From positions 62,001 to 126,000 of the forward strand of contig JAUYBL010000029.1 in assembly GCA_030693065.1 (NCBI GenBank): a DNA stretch of 64,000 bases, read 5' to 3'. Of this stretch, positions 35,972-44,670 are shown piece by piece (position 1 is the stretch's first letter; every line of letters starts with the position of its first letter). The translations under genes were made by a program, and so were the position numbers. The notes under the pieces are model-generated. The model worked only from the letters and a program-made list of their open reading frames with translations, was not told where the DNA came from and made no database searches. Origin of the DNA: Methylococcaceae bacterium (GTDB lineage: Bacteria > Pseudomonadota > Gammaproteobacteria > Methylococcales > Methylomonadaceae).

Positions 35972-38284
35972 TCAAAACTCTTCCCATTCGCTGTTATCAA
36001 CTTTTGGCTTACTGACAGCAGCTGGCCTGGGGGCTGCTGCTTTGGCTGGCGCACTGCTGCGCGTCGGCGCTCTGACAGATCCTCCTTGTCCTTTAACTTT
36101 GAAGAAATTAATCAATTTGGTCATGTTGCCGGATTGCTCACTCATTGCCATGGCACTTGCTGCTGCCTCTTCGGCTAAAGCGGCATTTTGCTGGGTAATA
36201 TCATCCATTTGCGCAACGGCCAGATTGACTTGATCAATACCTGAGGTTTGTTCAGCACTAGCCCCGGCGATATGTGCAACCAAATCACCGACCTTGGCGA
36301 CGCTTTCGACAATTTCATTGAGTGCGGCGCCAGTTTCGTTAACAAATGCTGTTCCAGCGCGTACTTTTTGCACGCTATTTTGAATCAATTCATTACTTTG
36401 CTTAGCAGCATCAGCACTACGTTGAGCCAAATTACGTACTTCTGTCGCCACTACCGAAAAGCCACGTCCTTGTTCACCGGCTCTAGCGGCTTCCACCGAA
36501 GCATTCAAGGCTAATAGATTAGTTTGGAAAGCTATTTCATCAATCACACTAATGATTTCGGCAATTCTGTTGCTGCTTTCATTGATTTCTTGCATGGCTG
36601 CAATGGCCGATTTGACCACGTCCCCACCTTTTTCAGCCAATTGTCTGGCTGACTCAACCACCTGATTTGCCTGTTGGGTATTTTCAGCATTGTGTTTTAC
36701 GGTGCTAGCCAACTCTTCCATGCTGGCGGCTGTTTCCTCAAGGCTAGCAGCTTGCTGCTCAACACGGTGGGATAAGTTATTGTTACCACTGGCCATTTCT
36801 TGCGCAGAACTGTCGATAAAAATTGCGGCATCGCGTATTTGCTGTACGAACTCACTGAGCTTCGCGGTGGTATCGTTGATGTTATTTTTGCATTCTGCAT
36901 ACACACCTTGATATTCATTGGTAATGGCGCTGGTCATGTCACCTGCAGCCATCGCCTCCATAACGCGATTAATATCGCTGAAAGCAGTTTCTATGGTGTC
37001 TGTTAAGTCATTAATTCCGGCTGATAAGGTTTTGGTAAAGCCATGTTTACCACTCATGCTAATACGGTTACTTAAGTCACCTTCTTTAACGCCTTGCACC
37101 AGCTGTTCAATTTCCCCTTCTATATGAACTTCTTGAGTTCTATCAATCCATTCCGCAACATAACCAAGACGCTCGCCGTTGGCATCAATCACTGGATTGA
37201 CAATAACGCTAAACGTGCGTCCAGCAATGACTAATTCCGATATCAATGCCTCAGTCAAGTTTTGCAATTTATCGCGCTGATGGTTTGAGTGTTTATTAAA
37301 AATATTGAAATCACTGCCTAATAATCTATCAATACCGAAGTCTGGGTACTCCCTGCGCAGATCGCTTTCAGCATTTTTAAACAATTGGATGGCTGATTTG
37401 TTAACAAAAATAATATCAAACGTGTTATCGGCCAATAAAACACTGGATTGCACATTCTCCAAACCACGGATAATACGTAAAGCCTCGGCGGTGGATTGTT
37501 GGGTTTGTGCAAAATCAACACCCAACTTAACTTCTGTGGCATACAAAGCCCTGAAAAAATCACCGATCAGATCCTTACGTCTAATATCCAACGGGCTGCC
37601 AAATTTACCTTCACTGAGCCGATACATAGCGTGAATGGATTTTTCAATCGACACACCGACTGTTTTAACAAAGTTCCATAGCGTTACGCTTGCCAACAAA
37701 GTCGACAGTACTACGCCTGCCAATAAAATAAATTCTTCCTCCAGCGCCAACCGGTAACCCAAGTAAATTATTGGCGCAAGAAATCCGACTAACATTAAAT
37801 ACATTTTGCCGTTGAAAGGCATCTGTTTAATGTTTCTAACTAATGCCGACAAACCCTTTGGGTTTAGTGAGGCTTTTTTATTTTTGATGTCGCGGTATAA
37901 ACGTTCAGCCGCATCAATGTCCTTTGGCTTTGGTACATGTCGAACCGATAGATATTCATGAACTTGAGCGTTTTTGAAAACCGGCATCGCATTGGCATTG
38001 ACCCAATAATAATCACCGTTTTTGGTACGATTTTTAACCATGCCATGCCAGGGATTACCGCGCTGTAAAGTAGCCCACATATCTTCGAAGGCTTCTGGGG
38101 GCATATCCGGATGACGCACGATATTGTGATTAGAACCAATCAATTCTTCGCGGCTAAAACCACTTATCTGTACAAAGGCATCATTAGCATAGGTAATATT
38201 GCCTTTTAAGTCGGTTCGGGTCACCAACACGGAGCCTGGACGCATCGGGGCTTCTTTATCGGTAACTGGCATGTTTATTTTCAT
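35972..38284 (-). CDS. Methyl-accepting chemotaxis protein with PAS domains and docking pentapeptide
   Basis: A 770-residue receptor. A cytoplasmic PAS domain at about 20-125 (TDLKGNITYANDAFVQISG) resembles the Aer sensor. Two membrane helices follow at about 162-182 and 185-210, then a second PAS-like region (270-390), two HAMP-like segments (about 395-500) and the signalling hairpin with IAFQTNLLALNASVEAARAGE at about 605. The C-terminus is EWEEF, an NWETF-type docking peptide for CheR and CheB. Because the PAS domain lacks an obvious periplasmic sensor, redox or energy sensing is likely. Confidence 0.93.
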   Translation of the reverse strand: MKINMPVTDKEAPMRPGSVLVTRTDLKGNITYANDAFVQISGFSREELIGSNHNIVRHPDMPPEAFEDMWATLQRGNPWHGMVKNRTKNGDYYWVNANAMPVFKNAQVHEYLSVRHVPKPKDIDAAERLYRDIKNKKASLNPKGLSALVRNIKQMPFNGKMYLMLVGFLAPIIYLGYRLALEEEFILLAGVVLSTLLASVTLWNFVKTVGVSIEKSIHAMYRLSEGKFGSPLDIRRKDLIGDFFRALYATEVKLGVDFAQTQQSTAEALRIIRGLENVQSSVLLADNTFDIIFVNKSAIQLFKNAESDLRREYPDFGIDRLLGSDFNIFNKHSNHQRDKLQNLTEALISELVIAGRTFSVIVNPVIDANGERLGYVAEWIDRTQEVHIEGEIEQLVQGVKEGDLSNRISMSGKHGFTKTLSAGINDLTDTIETAFSDINRVMEAMAAGDMTSAITNEYQGVYAECKNNINDTTAKLSEFVQQIRDAAIFIDSSAQEMASGNNNLSHRVEQQAASLEETAASMEELASTVKHNAENTQQANQVVESARQLAEKGGDVVKSAIAAMQEINESSNRIAEIISVIDEIAFQTNLLALNASVEAARAGEQGRGFSVVATEVRNLAQRSADAAKQSNELIQNSVQKVRAGTAFVNETGAALNEIVESVAKVGDLVAHIAGASAEQTSGIDQVNLAVAQMDDITQQNAALAEEAAASAMAMSEQSGNMTKLINFFKVKGQGGSVRAPTRSSAPAKAAAPRPAAVSKPKVDNSEWEEF

Positions 38285-38321
38285 TGTCTTACCTCACAAC
38301 TTTGGCAGTTGCATAAAAATG

Positions 38322-38837
38322 TTAATTTTCATCTGACCCTAGGTCTTCCAGTTTTAATAATTTGTCTACATCCAGCAGCATCACCATGCGCTCGTTAACC
38401 GACACCAAGCCATTGATAAATTCGTTACTCACTTTAGTTCCAAAATCAGGGGCGTTCTGAATTTCAGTTTTATCGACATTAATAACATCTGAAACTGAAT
38501 CAACAACGACTCCCATGATACGAGTTTTGTTACCATCGCCTGCTTGAAGCACTACCACGACGGTCAATGGTGTGTACTCAACCCTGCTAAAATTGAAACG
38601 TTCGCGTAAGTCAATAATCGGCACAATGGCACCGCGTAAATTAACCACGCCTTTTTCATAACTAGGTACATTGGGAATTCTCGATACCGGCTCCCAACTG
38701 CGTATTTCCTGTACCCGGAGAATATCTACTCCATATTCTTCGTTACCTAGGGCAAAGCTTAAGTACTGAACAGCATTGCCTAAACTTTTATTGTAGTTGG
38801 ACTGTTCGCTGTCTTTATTTGGGGATTCTTGGGCCAT
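38322..38837 (-). CDS. cheW: CheW-type coupling protein (copy 2)
   Basis: The 171-residue protein has the CheW pattern: SFALGNEEYGVDILRVQEIR, VVNLRGAIVPIIDLRERF and IMGVVVDSVSDVINV. A polar 25-residue N-terminal extension precedes the domain. It is encoded between cheA and the receptor, the usual place for the main coupling protein. Its ATG at 38837 is used. Confidence 0.95.
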   Translation of the reverse strand: MAQESPNKDSEQSNYNKSLGNAVQYLSFALGNEEYGVDILRVQEIRSWEPVSRIPNVPSYEKGVVNLRGAIVPIIDLRERFNFSRVEYTPLTVVVVLQAGDGNKTRIMGVVVDSVSDVINVDKTEIQNAPDFGTKVSNEFINGLVSVNERMVMLLDVDKLLKLEDLGSDEN

Positions 38838-38856
38838 GCTTGTTTCCTTAATTCTT

Positions 38857-38963
38857 GGGTGGGCACTAAAATTAGGCGCTACGCTTAATGCGCCTACATG
38901 TGCGAAGTGACGTATTTTTATCCACCTTTTCCGCAGCGGTGGGCAGAAAAACGCTGCCCACCC
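38857..38963. repeat. REP/MITE-like element between cheW and cheA
   Basis: The 107-bp element is bounded by inverted GGGTGGGCA and TGCCCACCC (9 bp). Inside, GGCGC pairs with GCGCC, and TGGGCAG pairs with CTGCCCA, so it can fold into two hairpins. It fills the gap between cheA and cheW and its end resembles the shorter element at 35921-35958. Confidence 0.6.
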
Positions 38964-38972
38964 TACATTCTC

Positions 38973-41075
38973 TTATCGAACAGACAACCTTACCAAACCA
39001 GGGACATCAAGAATTAATGCTACCGAGCCATCGCCTAATATGGTCGCACCCGATACACCTTCCACTCGACGATAATTGGCTTCTAGTGATTTGATGACCA
39101 CCTGCTGCTGACCTAATAATTCATCAACAAGAAAGCCACATAGCGCACCTTGCCCTTCGACCACCACAATCACACCTTCGGTGGACTTTGGTTTATTAAT
39201 CGATTGCACATTAAAAATCCCGCGCATTCTGATTATTGGTAGGTATTCACCACGTAGACGAAATGTCTCGCCTTTGCCGGCGACTTTGTTGAGCATTTTT
39301 TCAGTGATATTAATGGATTCAACAATCGATACCAGCGGTACGATGTATATCTCATCACCTACCGCAACGGACTGACCATCCAGTATCGCCAAGGTTAGCG
39401 GCAGATGAATTGCAATGGTGGTACCTTTGCCCAATTCCGAGATAATCTCTATATTGCCACCTAGGGACTGGATGTTTCTTCGAACGACATCCATACCAAC
39501 ACCACGACCGGATATATCGGTGAGTTGTTCGGCAGTGGAAAAACCCGGCATAAAAATCAATTCGTAGATTTGTTTTTCGGTCAGCTGGATGTTTTCATCA
39601 ATTAAGCCTTTTTCCAGGGCTTTAGCCAACAACTTGTCCTTATTAAGCCCGCGGCCATCATCAATAATTTCTATAACAATATGTCCACCGCGGTGATAGG
39701 CTTTGAGCTCAATGGTGCCTGTTTCGGGCTTACCCGCTGCTATGCGTTCTTCTGGCATCTCGATGCCGTGATCCAAACTATTTCTGATCAAATGCACCAG
39801 TGGATCATTGATCAACTCAACTACGGCTTTATCAACCTCGGTATTTTCTCCGACTAACTTAAGTGTGATTTTCTTGTTTAACTTGCTGCTGATGTCATGC
39901 ACTAAGCGAGGGAAGCGGCTAAATACAAAGCTGATTGGCAGCATGCGAATGTTCATCACGCTTTGTTGCAAGTCACGGGTATGCCGTTCCAATTGGGCCA
40001 ACCCTCTTTTGAGCTGCCCAACCTTATCCATCGTGAAGTTTTCGCCCACCAAGCCAAGCATTGACTGAGTAATTACCACCTCACCCACCATATTGATTAA
40101 GGCATCAATTTTTTCAGTATCAACACGAATAGAGCTGGAGGCTTTTACGGCTGTTTTTGAAGCGTCGGCTTCTGGGTCTTTTTTGGTATCGATTACTGGT
40201 TTAGCAATGATTTCCGGTTCAGCTGCAACAATTTGAGCAGGTTCATCAATCTCAATATCTGCTTGAACTGCTTCTACTACAGGTGCTGGTTTGATTACTT
40301 TGGGTTTAGCTATTGGTTGAATCTCTAATTCGCAATCGCCTTCAACCCAGCTGAATATCTCTTTGATTTCATCACTGGATACATTGCCAACCAACTTTAA
40401 ATCCCAGGATAGATTGCATTCTTCGGGGTCAAGCTCATAAAATTTGGGCACATCTTGTGCATTAACCGTTGCTGTTAATTCGCCTAGCTCATTAAGTTCG
40501 CGGAATAATCTGACCGGATCATTGCCGGTTTTTAACAAATCCAAATATGGACAGAAGGAGATTTTCCAGCCCTGCTCACCGGCATCATCATCTTCCTGAA
40601 CTGTAACTTCTGCAGCAGCTACCTGAACCTTAGGCGCCTCATTAATTACTTTAGGTGCAGCTACCGGCACCACCACTTCGCTGACAACTCCGTTCAGTAC
40701 CGCCTCAAGCGCGGCTTTATGCTGGGCAACGCTGACTTCATCTACATCCTGTTCATTTTGTATTGAAGCTAACATTTCCCTGAGGCAATCGACCGAACCC
40801 AACAATACATTAACGGCTGGCTGCGTAACTTGCCGACGACCATCGCGCATTTCATCGAGCAAGGTTTCCATGATGTGGGTGTATTCGGCAACAACAGTAA
40901 AACCAAAGGTGCCACTGCCACCTTTAATTGAGTGGGCCGCTCTAAAAATGGTGTTAATCACTTCCGAGTCAACATCACCGACATCCAATGTTAACAACCC
41001 TGATTCCATGGCTTCCAGGCCTTCGAAGCATTCTTCAAAAAAGACCTGATGGAATTGTGACATATCAATAGACAT
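38973..41075 (-). CDS. cheA: Chemotaxis histidine kinase CheA
   Basis: About 700 residues. P1 (1-110) has the phospho-accepting His48 (RAAHSIKGG). A CheY-binding-like P2 region near 170-255 follows, then P3 dimerisation (IDALINMVGEVV), P4 ATPase (HLIRNSLDHGIEMP, DDGRGL, SGRGVGMDVVR) and P5 CheW-like domain to the end. The ATG at 41075 is chosen because P1 begins MSIDMSQFHQ there and AGG lies about 10 bp upstream; an ATG at 41108 would add residues of no known use. It is the kinase for the receptor, CheW copies, CheY and CheB in the operon. Confidence 0.96.
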   Translation of the reverse strand: MSIDMSQFHQVFFEECFEGLEAMESGLLTLDVGDVDSEVINTIFRAAHSIKGGSGTFGFTVVAEYTHIMETLLDEMRDGRRQVTQPAVNVLLGSVDCLREMLASIQNEQDVDEVSVAQHKAALEAVLNGVVSEVVVPVAAPKVINEAPKVQVAAAEVTVQEDDDAGEQGWKISFCPYLDLLKTGNDPVRLFRELNELGELTATVNAQDVPKFYELDPEECNLSWDLKLVGNVSSDEIKEIFSWVEGDCELEIQPIAKPKVIKPAPVVEAVQADIEIDEPAQIVAAEPEIIAKPVIDTKKDPEADASKTAVKASSSIRVDTEKIDALINMVGEVVITQSMLGLVGENFTMDKVGQLKRGLAQLERHTRDLQQSVMNIRMLPISFVFSRFPRLVHDISSKLNKKITLKLVGENTEVDKAVVELINDPLVHLIRNSLDHGIEMPEERIAAGKPETGTIELKAYHRGGHIVIEIIDDGRGLNKDKLLAKALEKGLIDENIQLTEKQIYELIFMPGFSTAEQLTDISGRGVGMDVVRRNIQSLGGNIEIISELGKGTTIAIHLPLTLAILDGQSVAVGDEIYIVPLVSIVESINITEKMLNKVAGKGETFRLRGEYLPIIRMRGIFNVQSINKPKSTEGVIVVVEGQGALCGFLVDELLGQQQVVIKSLEANYRRVEGVSGATILGDGSVALILDVPGLVRLSVR

Positions 41076-41214
41076 AGACTTACCTGTGGTGTGTCTGAAT
41101 GCATTCATTCATGGCTATTAAAGCCCGATTACTTTAACTTGCTGTTTTGCTGGGTAACTTAGGTATCAAAGCAGGAGGATTTAGCTTCCATTTATTGATG
41201 TTATCTGACCAAAC

Positions 41215-41619
41215 TCAAGCCTGAGTTAACTTATCTAATTCAGCTTGCAAGTCGTCCTGGTGTTTTGTTGTATCGTCATTAGAATCCTGCTTGTTCTGCA
41301 GGTCAGTAATAACAATTCGAAAAGAGTTGATTACGTTAAGCAAAATATCCCTGATCGGCGGCGTTATTGTCGTTGCTCCGTTACGCATATCATTTAGTTG
41401 CTTTTCAAGTGTATGAGCATATTCAGCAGCAGCATTAAAACCGAATGTCGCACTCCCTCCTTTAATAGTATGAGCCCCTCTATAAATAGAGTTGACCTGG
41501 TCCAGATCAATTTTTTCGAGATCTAAAGCATTTAGGCCCGACTCCATGGCATCAAGACATTCGAAGCATTCTTCAAAAAACACCCCATGAAACTGCGACA
41601 TATCGATAGTAATAGTCAT
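41215..41619 (-). CDS. Stand-alone Hpt-domain protein, CheA P1 paralogue
   Basis: A 134-residue protein that aligns closely to CheA P1 of the next gene: both open with IDMSQFH, then FFEECFE, and share AHTIKGGSATFGF or AHSIKGGSGTFGF. The phospho-accepting His lies at about residue 50. No kinase domain follows, and the tail is polar and Asn/Asp/Gln rich. It looks like a partial duplication of cheA. It could carry phosphate to or from CheY, or dock on CheA. Confidence 0.88.
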   Translation of the reverse strand: MTITIDMSQFHGVFFEECFECLDAMESGLNALDLEKIDLDQVNSIYRGAHTIKGGSATFGFNAAAEYAHTLEKQLNDMRNGATTITPPIRDILLNVINSFRIVITDLQNKQDSNDDTTKHQDDLQAELDKLTQA

Positions 41620-41645
41620 AATTCTTTACCCAAGCAAATGAGGAG

Positions 41646-42008
41646 CTACCCCAACACCTTTAATAGCGTTTTTAAAAGCTGATCAGGATTAAAAGGCTTA
41701 ACCATCCAACCTGTAGCACCAGCCGCCTTTCCTTCCATCTTTTTTTCCATTCCAGATTCAGTAGTCAGCATTAACATGGGAATAAATTTATATTGCGGCA
41801 GTGCTCGTAAATCCCGGATTAAAGTGATGCCATCTTTATTAGGCATATTTACATCCGTCACCACACAATCAAATTGTCTTACTTGCGCTTTTTGCAAAGC
41901 ATCAACGCCATCTTCCGCTTCTTCGACATCGTACCCAGCAGCTCTTAAGGTAAATGAAACCATTTTTCTCATCGAAGCTGAGTCATCAACTGCAAGAATA
42001 CTTGCCAT
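41646..42008 (-). CDS. cheY: CheY-type response regulator
   Basis: A 120-residue single receiver: acid pair Asp8/Asp9, phospho-acceptor Asp52 (VVTDVNMPNKDG), Thr in LMLTTESG and Lys in WMVKPF. The ATG at 42008 is chosen because GGAG lies 7 bp upstream; a GTG at 42020 overlaps that site. It is the first gene of the chemosensory operon. No CheZ phosphatase gene is in the window. Confidence 0.95.
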   Translation of the reverse strand: MASILAVDDSASMRKMVSFTLRAAGYDVEEAEDGVDALQKAQVRQFDCVVTDVNMPNKDGITLIRDLRALPQYKFIPMLMLTTESGMEKKMEGKAAGATGWMVKPFNPDQLLKTLLKVLG

Positions 42009-42332
42009 TGTTTTCTCCACTAATTGCTAAATTTCAAAGGATAAACCCTATAAAGGACCAGAGTCCTCCTCTCTCACGCGCTTGAGTATAGTTGAATATT
42101 TTTTGTGTGCTGGTTTTAGGATCTAAAAAATTCGATTGAAATTTTTGTCATATCAAAGGACAAAAATTGGCGAAAAATGCTTATTCCGGTGATTATTTGA
42201 TGTACTGCAGAACCTGGATTCAGCCCCCAAGCATTACTGTTTTGGTGTTTTTACGCTTTAAAACGTAAGCTGCTCTTAAGTTTGTCTGGTTACAGTCGGT
42301 CTTCAAATTAGATTACCCTTTGGGGGCTAAAC
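42009..42332. other. Divergent intergenic region between cheY and the rlpA-like gene
   Basis: A 324-bp spacer between divergent genes that must contain both promoters. I see no convincing -35/-10 pair and no flagellar sigma-28 or sigma-54 consensus. The only clear structure is the dyad at 42140-42168. Confidence 0.5.
42140..42168. promoter_or_regulatory. Dyad in the divergent cheY/rlpA-like promoter region
   Basis: AATTTTTGTC and GACAAAAATT are perfect 10-bp arms separated by 9 bp (ATATCAAAG). The site lies about 130 bp upstream of cheY and about 165 bp upstream of the rlpA-like gene, a plausible operator for either. Confidence 0.45.
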
Positions 42333-42920
42333 ATGACCGAACAAAGCAGACAGACTTTACATGCCATAAAACATTATTCGCGGCGCGGATTCTTTGGCTT
42401 GTCTATGTTGACTATCTTTTTTCTGAGTAGCTGCGCATCTAAACCAGTTTATGGTCCGACTTCCGAACCATCACCACTTACCTATCAACCAGAAACCAGT
42501 AATTCAACTCCTGTCACTGCTGCTGACGTAACAACCAGCAAACCCTATAACAAACCATATAAAGTGAGAGGGAAAAACTATTACCCAATACCATCCTCAT
42601 CGCAATACACTGAGCAAGGCACTGCCTCATGGTATGGACAAGAATCTGGCAACATTACGTCTACAGGCGCAAGGTTTCGGCCGCAAGGCTTAACAGCCGC
42701 ACATAAAACGTTACCATTACCATCAAAAGTACGCGTTACCAACCTGAGTAATGGTCGTTCGATTGTGGTGATTGTGAATGATCGCGGTCCATTTAAGGAT
42801 GATCGTTTGATTGATTTGTCTCAAGGCGCGGCTAAAAAAATAGGCCTGAAAGGTTTAGCCAAAGTGAAAATTGAGACTCTGGAAAGCCCATCCACAAGCA
42901 ATAACTCCCGCGCCAGCTGA
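42333..42920 (+). CDS. RlpA-like double-psi beta-barrel lipoprotein lacking the catalytic Glu
   Basis: A 195-residue protein. The signal has SRRGFF (Tat-like) before the hydrophobic core and a lipobox ending FLSSC (Cys34). The double-psi beta-barrel spans about 85-185 with GTASWYG, LTAAHKTLPLPSKVRVTNL and VNDRGPF. In Pseudomonas RlpA the lytic transglycosylase Glu lies 11 residues before the His of LTAAH; here that place holds Ala (TGARFRPQGLTAAH). His and Asp of the site remain. It has no SPOR domain, so septal targeting is unlikely. It may bind glycan without cleaving it. Confidence 0.88.
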   Translation: MTEQSRQTLHAIKHYSRRGFFGLSMLTIFFLSSCASKPVYGPTSEPSPLTYQPETSNSTPVTAADVTTSKPYNKPYKVRGKNYYPIPSSSQYTEQGTASWYGQESGNITSTGARFRPQGLTAAHKTLPLPSKVRVTNLSNGRSIVVIVNDRGPFKDDRLIDLSQGAAKKIGLKGLAKVKIETLESPSTSNNSRAS

Positions 42921-43011
42921 TTCGCTAGTTTAAATCTTTAGGACCAAAGTTATTGAAGCTTACAGCTGTTAATTTTGCTTAGACTTGAAACACATACCGA
43001 ACACACTTTTC

Positions 43012-44544
43012 TCAAGTCTCAGTAATTGTTGGTTTTTTCTTATCGACAAAATAGCTAATGGAAATCGTAATCACCAACAAAAAGGCCAACGTATAAATAA
43101 CCATGTTGTCGCCTAATCTGGCAAAAGGCGTCAACCCAGCCATCGGCACAATCTCCCCAGTCAACACTGTAGTTTGAAATAACGGTGCCTGAGCACTAAT
43201 TTTGCCATCGGGAGAAATAATACCGGTTAAGCCAGTATTGGTAGCTCGAAGCATGTAACGACCGGTTTCTAAGGCTCTCATTCTGGCAATTTGCATATGT
43301 TGATAGGGCTCAATTGAGTGCCCAAACCAAGCATCATTAGTTACGTTAACCAAATAGGCTGCATCAGCCAGACCTTGTCTGTAGACATCAGCAAAAGCAT
43401 CTTCATAGCAGATAGAAGTAATGAACGAATACCCGCCTGCTTTTAGCAAAGGTTGTTCGGAGGCACCGGCAGTGAATTCGCCTAGTTTAATATTGATTTT
43501 ATTCAGCACAAATCCCGATACCGGCTGCCAAGGCAAGTATTCTCCAAAGGGCAATAAATGCCTTTTTCGATACATTCCTTGTTGGCTACCAAGCGTAATT
43601 ACTGCGTTATAACGCTTATTTTCAGCTTCATTTTTGTCCGGCACACTAATAATCAAATCACTATGGTGTCGCTTAGCTTCATCACTTAAAGGCATTAAGA
43701 ACAGTTCATTAACTTGCGACAAAAATGCGGGTATTGCTGTTTCCGGCCAAACGATCACCTCAGAATCCCAGTGCTGCTCGGTCATATTTTTATAAAGTTG
43801 TAGCGTTTGGGCTTTATTTTCACTGCGCCATTTTTGATCCTGCGCAATATTTCCTTGAACTAAAGCGACATGAATTGGCTCGCCGATTATGTGCGTCCAC
43901 TTAATGGTTTGTAAGTACCCGCCCAAAGACCATATCAGCAATATGCTCATCATCCCTAACACACGATATTTTTTGCTATAAAAAGACGCAACGATACCGG
44001 CCGCAGTCAATGCCAATAAAAATCCCACTCCATAAACGCCTATCAATGGCACGTACCCAGCTAATGGAGTATCCAGCTGTGAATAACCACACAATAACCA
44101 CGGAAAGCCATTAAGCAGCAGTGATCCCCTTATGAACTCGACCAACACCCAGACTCCAGACATAATAAGCAGACGAACTGGAATGGCGCTTGTAAGAGCC
44201 AATTGGACTGATATGTATCCCGCCAATGCTGGAAAGAAAGCCCAAAATACAACAAACGCACTCGTCAACGTGATGGCTTCAATCGCGCTAGCACTGCCCA
44301 TATCGTGAATACTGAAATAAACCCACGATACACCCGATGCAAAGACTCCCAATCCAAATAAAAAACCTCTAAGCAGTGCGCGAGCAGAACTAATGTTTTG
44401 CCAGGAAGCAAACAAGAACGCCAAAGCTAAAATGGCGGTATACGAATAATCGTATGGGGCAAAAGATAGGGTCAGTAACACTCCTACAATAGGAGCGCTT
44501 AATTCCCAGTAACGACAATTAGAAAATCTTAAGTGCTTATGCAT
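43012..44544 (-). CDS. lnt: Apolipoprotein N-acyltransferase
   Basis: The 510-residue enzyme has about seven membrane helices and a periplasmic nitrilase-like domain. The catalytic Glu is in VWPETAIPAF, the Lys in RKRHLLPFGEYLPW and the Cys in ITSICYEDAF. Lnt adds the third acyl chain to lipoproteins; several of these are in the window (Wza-like, QseG-like, RlpA-like). It lies alone between the rlpA-like gene and xoxF. Confidence 0.95.
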   Translation of the reverse strand: MHKHLRFSNCRYWELSAPIVGVLLTLSFAPYDYSYTAILALAFLFASWQNISSARALLRGFLFGLGVFASGVSWVYFSIHDMGSASAIEAITLTSAFVVFWAFFPALAGYISVQLALTSAIPVRLLIMSGVWVLVEFIRGSLLLNGFPWLLCGYSQLDTPLAGYVPLIGVYGVGFLLALTAAGIVASFYSKKYRVLGMMSILLIWSLGGYLQTIKWTHIIGEPIHVALVQGNIAQDQKWRSENKAQTLQLYKNMTEQHWDSEVIVWPETAIPAFLSQVNELFLMPLSDEAKRHHSDLIISVPDKNEAENKRYNAVITLGSQQGMYRKRHLLPFGEYLPWQPVSGFVLNKINIKLGEFTAGASEQPLLKAGGYSFITSICYEDAFADVYRQGLADAAYLVNVTNDAWFGHSIEPYQHMQIARMRALETGRYMLRATNTGLTGIISPDGKISAQAPLFQTTVLTGEIVPMAGLTPFARLGDNMVIYTLAFLLVITISISYFVDKKKPTITET

Positions 44545-44612
44545 GAAAATGATGCCAATTATTAGGCTGGTCGTTTTTACCCAAATGAACCTGCCTGGAC
44601 CATTCGACAGGC

Positions 44613-44644
44613 AAAAAAAAACCCTGGCCGTTACCGGCCAGGGT
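44613..44644 (-). terminator. Rho-independent terminator of xoxF
   Basis: A perfect 10-bp stem ACCCTGGCCG/CGGCCAGGGT with loop TTAC is followed in the minus direction by eight T. It lies 27 bp after the xoxF stop. Confidence 0.92.
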
Positions 44645-44670
44645 CGTTCTTCGTAATCTAAAAAATCAGA

